Below, one piece after another: positions 9,334 to 20,443 of a stretch of DNA of 64,000 nucleotides (positions within the stretch are counted from its first letter, which is position 1; each line of letters opens with the position of its first letter). The notes under the pieces were generated by a model that was given only the letters and a program-made list of their open reading frames with translations, searched no databases and was not told the DNA's origin. The position numbers and the translations under genes are program-made. This DNA comes from Lycium barbarum (lineage: Eukaryota > Streptophyta > Magnoliopsida > Solanales > Solanaceae). The DNA lies in the NCBI RefSeq assembly GCF_019175385.1, contig NC_083348.1, positions 45,778,950-45,842,949 of the forward strand, in the 5' to 3' direction.

Positions 9334-10019
9334 ATGTTCCCATTTTATTTTCTCATTCTTTACACTTCTCCACTTCTCTCCAAGCTTCTAGAGGGTTCCA
9401 CACACTTCATATACAAGAATACAAAGTAAAGCAAAGATCAATATCATGAATTCAAGTGAATCAAGTGCAAGAAGCTCACTAGCGTTCCTCCAAGTCAAGA
9501 ATTCTCTTGGGAGTGAAGCTAGGGTTTTGGCTCAAGTGAAGTATTTCCACACAAGGCTTATTCCCACACTATCTAAGGTAAGTGTCATGATCATTCCATG
9601 TTGTTTAAGGTATTGAGAGGTTGGAAGACTTAGACTATGAAAGGAAATAGAAAATGGGTTACAAAGATGAAAATAATCAGATTTTGAGTAGTAGCTTGAG
9701 ATGAGTCATGATCTTTGATATGTTGTGCTTATAAAAATGTTATGGATGATGTTGAGAGTATGAGAGATATGTTAGATAAGAATGAATGTAATTTTGTGCT
9801 ATGATCATGATTATGGATGATTTTGAGAGGAAATTGTGGGGATTGGATAATGAGGAATTTGGTAAAACTAATTATATTTCCAAATGAAAAATGGTTTTCC
9901 TACGATTATGAGCACGAGAAAAATGAAAAATCGTATAATGAGCATAATGAATAATAGAATGAGTGGTGCTCAGTGGTTAGCCCCGGGTACCCGTCATGGC
10001 CCCTAGCCGGGTCGTGACA

Positions 10020-10348
10020 TGAAAACAATCGACACTTTTCGGTGTGTAGCTTACCGCACTGGGCACATCGTGGTAAAGGTGACCTCATCTGACCTAACTG
10101 TGGCCTCATCTAACCTGACTCCTGTCCATACTGAGAACCCAAAGCTGTAGAACTCTGACCCATTCCGAAATAAGAAAGCCGATCGAATCGCTGAACTGGA
10201 AACCACGAAGGTTCACTTGCTGCTGGATGGGCTGGATATCTAGAATATTGTTGCCTCTGACCTCCTCTGAACTCACTAGAAACATCTAAAGATCTAGCCA
10301 TCTTACCATGGCCTCGGTCATACTCACCCTATGTCCTCCGCTGACGCT
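10020..10348 (-). pseudogene. gag: Gag fragment (linker and zinc-cluster part) out of order
   Basis: On the minus strand it reads ARSLDVSSEFRGGQRQQYSR and later CAQCGKLHTEKC, closely paralleling the gag linker at 12690-12905 (ARSLDIAGVFRGGQRQQYSR). It lies downstream of integrase sequence, where no gag belongs, so it derives from a second element or a rearrangement. Confidence 0.8.
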
Positions 10349-12399
10349 TACGGTTCACTTGCTGCTGGATGAATACAATATCGAGAATAATGAGCTTCCC
10401 CCATAACCTGCCGACAGAGCCCTACAATATTGAGAACGCATAATCTACCTCGATACCTGAGTACTCCTTCCCCTGCAATCACAAAAGGTGTCTTTTCTTT
10501 CTGAGGCACCGTACCTCGATAATGAACTAAAATAGGTTCTTCGTACTGACGCTACTTTATCTCAGCTACCAGAGAGGACATCGCTGTATCCTGAACCGTA
10601 ACTCCTGTATCACCTGAGTCTATCAATCGAACTCCAAGACTGGCTAGCCGACAAACTTCACGGGCTAGTTCTCTTTTCTCTGGCTATAAATATGACAGGC
10701 TACCTATGGATTTACGACTAAGGTCCTCGACTACTACATTCGTCTTTCCAGATTGGTACAGAGTATCAACGTCGTAATCTTTTAATAACTCTAGCCATCG
10801 CCTCTAACGCAAGTTCAAAGCCTTCTGGTTAAAGATGTACTGGAGGCTCTTATGGTCCGTATAGATATCAACGTGCACACTGTATAGATAGTGCTTCCAC
10901 ATTTTCAAAGCATGGATCACTGCAACTAACTCGAAGAGTCAGGCGGGTGCTGAGCTCAACTTGTCCTTCAATATCTGGAAACTCCACTCACACGCATCCG
11001 TCTACTAGAACTTGGCTGATTTCTGAGACAGCTTGGTTAACAAGGCTGAAAGAGAAGAAAATACTTCTACGAACCTTCTATAATATCCTACCGGACCTAA
11101 GAAACTAAGTATATCCGTTCGTATCGTGGGCCTTGGCCAATTCCTCACAGCCTCAATCTTTTGAGTATCTACCCTAATGCCTTCATTTGATATAATGTGA
11201 CCAAGAAAAGCCGCAGAGTTCAGCCAGAACTCGCACTTAGAAAACTTTGCATATAACTCTCTATCTCGAAGAACACTAAGCATCGCACGAAGATGATGTG
11301 CATGCTCGACCAATGACAACGAGTAAACCAGAATATCATCTATGAACACAATCACGAACAGATCTAGGAAGGGTCTGAATACACGATTCATCAAGTCCAT
11401 GAATACAGCTTGAGCATTAGTAAGCCCGAATGACATAACACGAAACTCGTAGTGCCCATATATGGTCCTGAATGCCATCTTCGGAATGTCTTCCTCCTTC
11501 ACCCTAATCTGATGATACCCTGATCTCAAGTCTATCTTTGAAAAATATTTGGCACCTGCAACTGATCAAACAAATCATTAATCCTCGGAAGCGGATGCCT
11601 ATTCTTTATAGTCCCTTTATTCAATTGTCTGTAATCAATACACATTCGCAAAGAGCCATCCTTCTTTCTTACAAATAAAACCGATGCTCCTCATAGCGAT
11701 GTACTGGGCCTAATAAAGCCCTTCTCAAGTAAATCCCTCAGTTGCTCCTTTAATTCTTTCAATTCCGCAGGTGCCATTCTATAAGGAGGAATGGATATTG
11801 GCTGAGTATCTAGTAATAGATCAATAGTAAAATCAATCTCCCGCTCCGGCGGAATACCTGGAAGCTCATTTGGAAACACCTTTGGAAATTCATTAACCAC
11901 AGGGACAGATGAAAGGGTCGGTGACTCTTCTTGCATATTTTGAACCCGGACCAAATAATAGATATACCCTTTTCTGTTCATCTTACTAGCCTTACTGTAG
12001 GAAATACACCTACCCCTCTGCGAAGCAGCATTACCCTTTCACTTTAAAACTGGCTCGTCTGGAAACTAGAACCGAACCGTTTTCATTCTACAATCAACAT
12101 TAGCATAGCAAGAAGCCAATCAATTCATGCCCATAATAACATCAAAATCAATCATATCTAAATCAATCAAATATGCTATAGTGTGGTGATTGCAAACTAT
12201 GACTACACAACCTCGATACACTCACCTAACTATGACTGGATCACCAACTGACGTAGACACCTCAAAAGGTTTAATCGATTCAGGCTTTATCCCAAACTTG
12301 CCAGCAACAAATGGTGTAACATATGATAAGGTAGAACCTGGGTCAATCAGTGCGTACACATCATAGGAAGAAACTGATAATATACCTGTAACAACATCA
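10349..12399 (-). pseudogene. pol: Element C protease-RT-RNase H-integrase N-terminus (broken)
   Basis: Reading leftward: protease at about 12399-11990 (decayed); the pre-RT linker with FTIDLLLDTQPISIPPYRMA (11691-11981); and RT (11690-10990) with an intact FIDDILVYS box and [17 protein letters not shown]. RNase H at about 10990-10700 is missing a middle piece, because KLSSAPA runs straight into LELVAV-like sequence near 10935. The integrase zinc-binding N-terminus (RGRLCV...EAHYSRYCIHP) stops at 10366. There are several stops and frame changes. The integrase catalytic core is absent. Confidence 0.88.
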
Positions 12400-13773
12400 G
12401 GAGATGACTCACGATCCTGCCTACCAGCTAATGCATAGATGCGGTTCTGAGGATCGGTCAGACTAGATGCTCCACCCCTTCCTCTACCACGTCCTTATGG
12501 TGTCTGAGAACCTTACCCTGAAGGGCGTACAGATGAAGAAGAACCAGCTACCGACCATGTAGGATGAACGATACCTACACCACCTCTCTACGGACAATCC
12601 TTCATCACATGACCTAGCTAGCCATAAGCATAATAAGAGTCGGACAAACTATTCGACACTATCCTGCGTGTACTCTACCATACCGAGCACACCATGGCAA
12701 AGGTGATCTCATCTGGCCTGACTCAAGTCTATGCTGAGACCTAAAACTCTAGAACTCTGACGCGCTCCGGAATAAGAAGACCGATCTAACCTCTGGCCTA
12801 AAAATTGTGGAGGTGCACTCATTGTTGAATGGAATGGATACCGAGAATACTGCTGTCTCTGTCCTCCTCTGAACACACCAGCAATATCTAAAGATCTAGC
12901 CATCATACCGTGGCCCCATTCACGTTCACGCTCTGTCCTCCGCTGCCACTTACGATCCTCCAGATTCTATGCATATGCCTGTATACGGGAAATATCCATA
13001 CCCGGCTATAACGCGGCTGTCGTACACTCATCAACCAAATGTGGCCCTAGATCAACCACAAAACGATGAACTCGATCCGCCATCTCAGCCACCAAAGTTG
13101 GGGCATATCTAGCAAGCGAATCAAAGTGTACAATGTACTCCTAAATACTCATACTGCCCTGCTGAATATGCAAAAATCGGTCTGCTCAGGCTTGCCTAAC
13201 CTCTGGCGGTAGATAATGACAAATAAAGGCATCTAAAACCTTTTGCCAAATGGATAGATGGGCATCCTATCTCCTAGATAGCTCCCACGCCTTGTACCAC
13301 TGCACTACAACATCACGGAGCCTATAAGAATCCAACTCCACTGACTCAACCTCATTAGCTTGCATGACCCTAAGAGTCCTTTGCATGCTATCAATAAAGT
13401 CCTGAGTGTCCATATTGTGCCTTAACACAGAGAATTTTGGGGGATCTAAACAAGGAAAATTCTTAACCCTCACACTACTAGATCGTTCTGCCTGATCGAG
13501 ACCAACTCCCTGGCACTGATCCTGAGCAGCTACCAATCTAGTCCGCAACTGTATAGCATCCCGCATATCCTGATCCGATGCATCTGGCTGAGGGGCTGGA
13601 GGCACTAGGACACGTGCTGGAGCTGGGGCTGGCCTCCCTCTAAGCTCCTATAGTACAGGTGGTGTATCACTCTAAGACGCGCCTCGAGCCCTGGCAGCCT
13701 ACTGAGTACAGCTAGTAGTCTCACCAGCCACTCTCTTGCCCTTCTAGGTAGTTGTAGCTTTCTTTGGAGGCAT
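12400..13773 (-). pseudogene. gag: Element C gag (broken)
   Basis: Starts at 13773 with MPPKKATTT followed by a stop. The gag fold is readable at 13605-13267 (DAIQLRTRLVAAQ, LDPPKFSVLRHNMDTQDFID, LDSYRLRDVVVQWYKAWE). Further left the frame is broken; the linker FRGGQRQQYSRYP is at about 12870-12840. The zinc knuckle is degraded near 12600-12660, and the RIYAL end of gag lies near 12430. Confidence 0.85.
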
Positions 13774-13959
13774 CGCTGAAATCAGAACAAACCATTAGAC
13801 GACGAACTCTTAACAAACAACTCTATCGCACGATCTAAGACAGATGGAATCGAAACATCCTAAATGCCCAGCAGCCTCCTGTCTATAAGTGTGGAGCACA
13901 ACGCACCCATAAACAAGACTCTACTAAACACGGTCTGTAGACAACCCTAGGACGGAACC

Positions 13960-13971
13960 GCTCTGATACCA
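13960..13971 (-). promoter_or_regulatory. Primer binding site (tRNA-iMet) of element C
   Basis: The minus strand reads TGGTATCAGAGC, four bases from the LTR end at 13976. Confidence 0.9.
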
Positions 13972-14155
13972 CTTTTGTCAAGACCCAAACCCATTAATCG
14001 TGACAAGTGCCGAACATCTACTGACCAGATACCCTAATACTCGTATCTGGATAACACTGAATAATAGGGTGGCCCATATGACTTATAACTGAGCTATACT
14101 GACTCATACAAGAACAACACCACGAGTTATGCATCAAGTACTCCCAACTATCTGA

Positions 14156-14157
<2 letters not shown>

Positions 14158-14190
<33 letters not shown>
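14158..14190. repeat. (TA)n microsatellite
   Basis: An uninterrupted AT dinucleotide run of 33 bases within the C LTR. Reading frames of alternating Ile and Tyr across it are artefacts. Confidence 0.97.
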
Positions 14191-14195
<5 letters not shown>

Positions 14196-14816
14196 TGAAA
14201 ATAACAGTGCAAGCCGACCAGGCTACTACATATACGGTACAGAAAAGAATAGGAGCCGACAAGGCTGCGTCACATGCCAACTATATACAACTCCCTCTAA
14301 TAGAGTACAAAGTTGTAGAAAGGACAGGACAGGGTCCCGTTATACCCATATATACATATCAAAAATAGCATATAAAAAATAGCATACCAAAAATGGAAGT
14401 CCTACTGAGCTGGACAGCCTGCCTGTCTACCTGAACCTGCGGGCATAAACGTAGCCCCTCAAACAATAGGGGAGTCAGTACGGATAATGTACCGAGTATG
14501 TAAGGCATAAGAACAACATGTACATAAGAATCATGAAAGATATCTGAAACATGAAAGCAAATCTCAATATCTAAAACTGCCTCTGCGGCGTATGATATGC
14601 ATGCTCTCTTTAAAATTCATATACATATATGTACTATTAGTGCTGAGGAACATACAGTTTGATCCATAAATGTTAGTGCTGAAGAACGTACGGCCCGATC
14701 CATATCTCATGTCATCCCACGTCCGGGGAAATCTCATAATCTTCCCTCTGCAGTGGTGTGCACATCTACGTGCCTACCCGGCCTACTATAGCGTGGCGCG
14801 GTGTGAGAAAATAGCT

Positions 14817-14824
<8 letters not shown>

Positions 14825-14877
<53 letters not shown>
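14825..14877. repeat. (TA)n microsatellite
   Basis: An AT dinucleotide run of about 53 bases within the C LTR. Confidence 0.97.
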
Positions 14878-14880
<3 letters not shown>

Positions 14881-15697
14881 GCATGAAGGACTCATGAAAG
14901 GATACTCTGGAAACCTTATATATGGAACACATGAAGGCAATGATGCGATGGATCTCATACCATCTGAGAGTAGAGTCTTTGGAACTCGCTCGCTTACTTC
15001 TTTTGTTCATGTGATAAGGATCATGCCAAAAGAATAGAGGGGACAACTTTAACATACCTTGAAGCGTATCTAATCGTCCAACGTCTACTTCTCGAACTCG
15101 TAAGTCTACAATCAAGGTAACATATGCCACCATTAGACCATTTACATCACTTACTAACCAATTCAAGTACGAAAGGAGCTTAACGAATTTCTGACAGCAT
15201 CTCCTTTGTAAACCTAACTATCCGTCAATTTCCAATTCAACCAAAACATCCACAACTACAACAACAACACATGGCAACATAAACAAGTAAGAATCTCTCC
15301 AAAAAATTTAATCAAAATGAGCACACAAGGCAACCATATCAACAAACTAGGTTATGTCTCCACAAAACCATCTCCTTCACCTTAAACTACTAAAACTCTT
15401 GATAATTAACTCAAACACATGGGTAAGAATCATGTACACACCTTAAAGAAACTAGAACTCCCAAAACACAAGCTTCAACTCCAACTCTAAAGCTCAATAA
15501 CTTCAATGGAACCCTAGGAACAACTTTTCCTTTACTAGCTCGGGTTCACAGGGCTTGGATCTTGGTAAAACTTCACTAATATGATGGAAAATGTTGAGAG
15601 GGAATTAGTTAGGGTTTTGCTCTGGTTGGGGAATGGAAAATAAGGTATTAAAACATGAGGCTACATATATGTTAGTGGAACAAGATAGTTCCAGCGA

Positions 15698-15806
15698 TGC
15701 GTGTCGACGGCTGGTCAATGAGCTCCGTCGATCTCCATCTGAAAGTTTAGAGACTGCAGCACGTCGACGGCTTACAATGACGGCTCGTCGACTTGTCGAC
15801 GACCAG
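15698..15806. repeat. U3 palindrome array of GTCGAC type in the C LTR
   Basis: CGTCGACGGCT, CCGTCGATCT, CGTCGACGGCTTA, GCTCGTCGAC and TTGTCGACGACC occur within 110 bp. In element sense the array sits just upstream of the TATATG box. A closely similar array is at 60207-60356 in element M. Confidence 0.8.
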
Positions 15807-16034
15807 TGAAAGAAGACTGGTTTTTGTATGTTTTCCTGAGTCGTTCAAACTCGTGTGGATTCGATTCGCTTAAATTCTAATCCTATCATATTGCAAGGAA
15901 CATATACTTGTACTTCGGTACATGTGAGGTAAGGCACTTAATATATCAAAAACTAGGGCGCGGAGCTCCACACTAAGAGTATAAACTACCAATAAGCCAA
16001 GGATTTGCTTACGATGAAAACGAGAGGCGTAACA

Positions 16035-16198
16035 ATACTGAACATGAATTAATATTGAGACATGGAAGCATACCGAGGTGCTGATATGCAGTACCGACTA
16101 TTACTATACTAGCTAAGACATGAATTTATGAACTAATTATGAGAACTGAAACTTTAACTAGTTTATAAATATGCTGAGTTTCTAGATTGAGACTCATA
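16035..16198 (-). repeat. Element D LTR, left piece
   Basis: Non-coding sequence between the right edge of C and the left edge of E. Its last five bases (tcata, 16194-16198) nearly match tcatg at 22910-22914, so it should continue at 22915 in the same LTR. The outer end of this LTR was lost at the C insertion. Confidence 0.55.
16194..16198. repeat. Target site duplication of element E, left copy
   Basis: tcata, matching tcatg at 22910-22914 at four of five positions. Confidence 0.65.
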
Positions 16199-16852
16199 TG
16201 TCACGCCCCAACCTGGGTAAGGCATGACTAGCCCCCGGTACCTTACTGGGGCTGAGCGAACCAAACTGTAACTTACACCTTCTATGTCTCGAATGGAAAA
16301 ATAAGGCAAAGGAGGCGAACTATGAATATAATATCATGCATATATATATGTACAATGGGTCCACGATACCGACATAGCCACTAAAAAGATATAACTAAGT
16401 TGTATACAAGAAAGTCTCTGCAAAGCCTCTATGAACATGACTGAAGTATACAAGTTGGGATAGGGCCCCCGACATACCCGTAACACATAAAAATACATAT
16501 ACGAACCAGAATCCGCAATGCTCCAGGAAGAAGTGGAGCCCACCAATAAAGACTAGTACCTAAAACCAGCCTACTGTGGCAGATCCTCATCCCGTCTTTC
16601 CACACCTGCGGGCATGAACGCAACGTCCACAAGAAAGAATGTCAGTACGAATAAAGTACCAAGTCTGTAAGGCGAAAATGTAATATAATAAGTATTTACT
16701 GCAGGGAAGAAAATAAGCATCAACTTGGCACTTCTGACTTACTAAAGAGAATCTAGCATATATATATCTCCATACTCTCATATCTTCAGCTACATCTGTG
16801 TATAATAATAATATTGTGATCCGGACCTACGTATCATGTATCATCCTGGTGC

Positions 16853-17065
16853 GATCTGCCCAACTGATAAGTGGTAACTGCCCGACTGGCCATAGCACGG
16901 TGGTAATTGTCCGTCCGACTATCACCCGACAGTAGAGCGCAACTGTCCGACTGATCAGCGGTAACTGCTGAACCGGTCGTTGCAGGGTGGTAATAACTGC
17001 CCAACCAGCCGTACCATGGTTGTAAATACATAGCTGCCCAACTGGTCGTGGACAAGTGGTAAATA
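16853..17065. repeat. Tandem repeats in the E 3' LTR
   Basis: At least five degenerate copies of a unit built on CTGCCCAACTG...GTGGTAA, about 35-60 bp each. The matching array in the 5' LTR is at 21085-21290. The apparent ORFs here are repeat artefacts. Confidence 0.8.
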
Positions 17066-18199
17066 TAATATACATCATGACCTAGCCTCCATATGTAATC
17101 TCTATGCACTTCTCATAATCATCACTTTTTTGTTAATGCCTACATGATCACATAAGACTTATAAGCATATTTCTGAGCCATTGGGACTTCCTCCCGATTA
17201 GCTAAATCTCAAACAAATCCTGAGATGCATCATAACCCTCTCTTCTAGCATTAAATACCTCATTAGAGATCTTCTACTAGCTCACTATTCATGTCCTATA
17301 AAACATTCCTTAAGAACCTGTTCCTAAACTCGTTGGATTAGTATTATGGAACCATCATCATAAACACATCTCACCGTGAAGGAAAAAAATTATACGGTGA
17401 GATCAACATCAGCGAATAACATCAATAAGCATGAAACAAGTTCAATGATATCACAAGAACATCGAGAACTGTAAGCTTTGGTATTTTTAGAAATAGGGTT
17501 ATTGAGGATATCATATATAGGTTCACAACAAAAGGATCATGCCTTAAGAAAGAAAGGTTTAGCCTTAACATACCTGGAAGCTTACTTTCCGACTTTCCTA
17601 CCTACCTCCTGTCTTTCAAACTACTTAAGATCGTTCGTAGTCTCTTAATCTACAGATAAAACCATTCATACTATTGTTAGCGTCACCTTCATACACTGGT
17701 CTTAAGCCTTTAATTTATATCCATTTTGAATCTGCCGAAATTCGGGCAGCATCTCCCTTGTTTATATGCCTAGCCCGAAATCACAATACCAACAACCAAT
17801 AATAACAAAAATAATACCAACATAGACAACAACATTATTCACACAAATATACTCCATAAAACGTCCAACACGATGTTTACCCCATTTCTCAACTAACTAA
17901 TCCGTTATATGACGGTTTAATAACTCTATATTCATAAATAAATCAAAATCAATATCAATAAAGATAGATCCATACCTTATTCTTTCTAGAACCGCAATAT
18001 CTTTATTAGCTACTTTGATTCCAAGTCAAAATCCACCACAAAACGATACTTTAATAGGAACTATACGCTATCCGGACCTAAATCCCAAGATTTCACTTGA
18101 TTCGCGATAAAATTTAATGAGTGGAAGTTGGGGGAGAATTCCAGAATGTTTGGGAACTTTTGGGGGGTATTTGGTCTGAAAATAAGGGGGTAAACCCCC

Positions 18200-18345
18200 T
18201 TTTATACTTGGCTAGAGTAGGTTAGCACCGACTCAAAAATTGCTCAGCGCGATCACGCTGCCTTATGGCGTATTCGCGTTGAGTTGAAGGGTTCTCCTCT
18301 GCGCGTTCGTGCCACCTTCTAGCGTGTTCGCGCAGGGTTAATTGC
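18200..18345 (-). promoter_or_regulatory. Putative E U3 promoter: TATAAAA plus palindrome array
   Basis: Element sense: an array with GCGCGAACACGC, GCGAATACGCC and GTGATCGCGC units (18238-18345) sits about 30 bp upstream of TATAAAA (18200-18206). The same arrangement is at 22418-22560 in the 5' LTR. Confidence 0.6.
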
Positions 18346-18691
18346 CTGCTCTGACAGTCCATCTTAAAATACTCATAATTCTCTATTCCGACGTCGGATC
18401 GACGCGCTATTTATTGTATTGGAAAATACACTTCATGAACTTCACTTTAGGCTTTTGCTTTCCTTCAAAACTTCACCTATACTAAAAGATATTCTTTCTC
18501 CAAGTTGAGCCGAAACATATTTTCTCGAAAGTTCCAACAAACTTAATTTCCTTAAATCACTTGTCCTCTAATCCTTCCATAGCTCATTATATGAACTTAA
18601 ACCCTCACAACCGTAACATAAGCGCATATAATCTCACATACCTCCTGACAGGTAGCTCGAATCTCAACATACGAAACTACGGGGTATAACT

Positions 18692-18742
18692 TCCTCCCCC
18701 CCCCCCCCCCCCCGCCTTTAAAAACATTCGTCCTCGAATGTT
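18692..18742 (-). promoter_or_regulatory. Element E polypurine tract with an 18-C run, plus hairpin copy
   Basis: The plus strand shows TCCT followed by 18 C residues (18696-18713), i.e. an expanded poly-G tract in element sense, then the 20-nt hairpin aacattcgtcctcgaatgtt (18723-18742). Confidence 0.85.
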
Positions 18743-18922
18743 AAACTCTTAGGGATCTCTTTGAAAATTTTAGCAGGGTTTCCTCTATAACTATATAACT
18801 ATCGTCATGCTGACACAGCAATCCAAAATATATAACGCCACACTAGGCCACCACACGTAATAGTAAATTTTTAGCCACACATAACTAGTAAATATACCTG
18901 TATCCGCATAGGGTGGCTGCTC

Positions 18923-20238
18923 CTAGTCCTGGTGCCTAGCCAAAGCGTATATGCGGTTCTGACCACCGCAAGAATTAGACGCTCTACCTCTACCTCTGCC
19001 TATACTGGTCGATATCCGAGGGTCTCGTTCTGGAAAGCGTACCGAAGGAGTTGAAGCTGCTACTGATCGAGTAGGCCGAGCTATATCACGTCTATCACCC
19101 ATCGGGCAATCCCTCATATAGTGACATGAAGCCCCACATGTATAACATACATTAGAGCCCTGACGACATCGTCCAGAATGGGCTCTACCACACTGACTGT
19201 ATCGTGTAGAGGCATCCTCATCCGCGCTGAATCTCTCCGGTACTGAAAACTCGAAGTTCTCGAATTCCGACCTGACACAGAATAATTCGGCCTCCACGAT
19301 GGTGAAAGAATACTAGTAGCTGATAGTGGGGGCCTAAAACTACCCTTGACATCCTTTAACTGACTAAAAAATCTAGCTCTTTTAGACTGACCCTAATTCA
19401 AATCCTCAGACTGCCGTCTCTTCTGATCTTCTAGATTCTGAGCATATGCCTAGATACGGGCGATGTCTATACCGTCAAGTAAAGTAGCTGTCGAACATTC
19501 ATTAATTAAATGCGGCTCGAGTCCCGCCACAAATCGGTGCACTCGGTCTTCCATTTCTGCTACAATAGTGGGAGCATACCTGGCCAAAGAGTTGAACTGG
19601 AGACTATACTCCCACACACTTCTATTCCCTTGCCTAGGAGTCAAGAATCTGTCTACTCTCGCCCGATGGACCTTTGGTGGCAAATAATGTTGAGGAAAGG
19701 CATCTACGAACTCCTACCACACGGGTGGAGGTGCATTAGCCCCTCTGGAAAACATCTAAGTGTTACACCAATACACAACCACATCCCGTAATCTATAAGA
19801 AGCTAACTCTACTGACTCGATGCCTGAAGAATGCATCACTCGCAACGTTCTCAACATTTTGTCTATAAAATTCTGTGGGTCCTCCTCTGGTTTGGACCCA
19901 AAGAACTCTGGAGGGTCCAAATAAAGAAAGACTCGGACTCTAGCACTAACGGCTCTATCACTGTAACTTGCACCCTACCGCTGGGACTGAGCGGCTACTA
20001 TCTGAGTCAACAACCGAATAGCCTTTCGTACCTCCCGACCCGAGGCATCAAGTGGGGGAACTAGGGTTGCTGGTGTCCCTGTATGCTCCTCTGGAGCGGT
20101 TGGGGTACGAGAAGTTCGAGGTGGGACTTTATTCTGGGACTCGCCTTCCTCTATATCTACCGAAGGTTCCTGCTCAGTCCTCCTTCCGGCCACTGCCTTG
20201 CCCTTCTGGGCCGCTGTTGCTTTTCTTTTCATAGGCAT
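18923..20238 (-). pseudogene. gag: Element E gag (broken), protease and pol absent
   Basis: The start is placed at the Met at 20238 (MPMKRKATAAQKGK), matching the other gags. Readable parts are the N-terminus (20238-19975), the gag fold (19683-19450: HRARVDRFLTPRQGNRSVWE, LARYAPTIVAEMEDRVHRF) and the C-terminus (19297-18923). The C-terminus has a CX2C cluster (CGRAHSGRC) and an intact zinc knuckle CYTCGASCHYMRDC, then RIYALARHQD and a stop. Frameshifts or stops separate these blocks. The residues after the stop (YADTGIF) correspond to the gag/protease border, and the sequence passes directly into 3' UTR. Confidence 0.87.
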
Positions 20239-20428
20239 TGCTGAAATCATATCATATGGTCAGGAAAAAAAGAATCCTCATAACATGGTTCTATCGCACG
20301 ATCTAAGACGGGAAAGAAAGGAAATCTTCCTAAATGCCTTGTAGCCTCCTGTTTATAAGTGTGGTGCACTGCACACCATAAACAAGACTTTGCTAGACAC
20401 GGTTTGCAGACAACCCTAGGACAGACCT

Positions 20429-20440
20429 ACTCAGATACCA
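20429..20440 (-). promoter_or_regulatory. Primer binding site of element E (mutated)
   Basis: The minus strand reads TGGTATCTGAG in place of TGGTATCAGAG, four bases off the LTR edge (at 20444). Confidence 0.8.
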
Positions 20441-20443
20441 CTT

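Larger units (their letters stand above)
5535..10019 (+). mobile_element. Element B: Tekay-type chromovirus, 3' part only
   Basis: A plus-strand pol pseudogene is followed by a 3' UTR, hairpin, polypurine tract and a 3' LTR. The 5' LTR, gag and protease are not in the window and presumably lie left of element A, which splits B at the start of the RT region. Confidence 0.85.
8717..10019 (+). repeat. Element B 3' LTR (1303 bp)
   Basis: Begins TGTTACACCTTGG and ends GCCGGGTCGTGACA. Both ends match the F LTR ends (TGTTACACCT and CCGGGTCGTGACA), so it is a related but much shorter LTR. It contains a palindrome array (9084-9302), a TATA box (9325-9333) and a CTAAG|GTAAGT donor-like site (9574-9583). 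It lacks the GTACTGA hairpin seen in the other LTRs, as if its R-U5 half were shortened. Confidence 0.88.
10020..16034 (-). mobile_element. Element C: decayed chromovirus with 5' LTR; 3' LTR and integrase core missing
   Basis: On the minus strand: 5' LTR (13976-16034), tRNA-iMet primer site, gag, protease, RT, partial RNase H and the integrase N-terminus, then an abrupt switch to a second piece of gag (10020-10348) that meets the B LTR. The right edge lies in element D sequence; 16035-16039 (atact) would be the target duplication, but the partner copy is lost. Stops and frameshifts run throughout, so this is an old copy. Confidence 0.82.
13976..16034 (-). repeat. Element C 5' LTR (2059 bp)
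   Basis: Element-sense ends are TGTTACGCCTCTCG and a decayed TTGACA. It contains a GTCGAC palindrome array (15698-15806), a TATATG box near 15664-15670, a donor-like CAAG|GTATGT (15052-15061), two TA microsatellites, a two-copy repeat of about 34 bp (14638-14705) and the hairpin TCAGTAC-GTACCGA (14475-14495). Confidence 0.82.
16199..18691 (-). repeat. Element E 3' LTR
   Basis: Plus-strand start is TGTCACGCCCCAACC; the terminal CA at the other end has become CT (18690-18691). It contains tandem repeats (16853-17065), a degenerate GTACTGA-type hairpin (16642-16661), donor-like CCAG|GTATGT (17568-17577) and AAG|GTATG (17971-17978), TATAAAA on the minus strand (18200-18206) and a GCGCGTTCGCGC-type palindrome array (18238-18345). 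Confidence 0.88.

Noticed and set aside
8717..10019. B LTR as part of a complete B element with the C pieces as its interior
   Set aside because: C is on the opposite strand, and its sequence starts directly after the B LTR end with gag, so they are separate elements.
14786..15166. Minus-strand ORF with a long Tyr-Ile repeat
   Set aside because: Translation of a TA microsatellite inside an LTR; likewise 14018-14212, 14670-14897, 35628-35882 and 56217-56510.
16827..17109. ORFs over the E LTR tandem repeats
   Set aside because: Two overlapping frames of the same short repeat; non-coding LTR.
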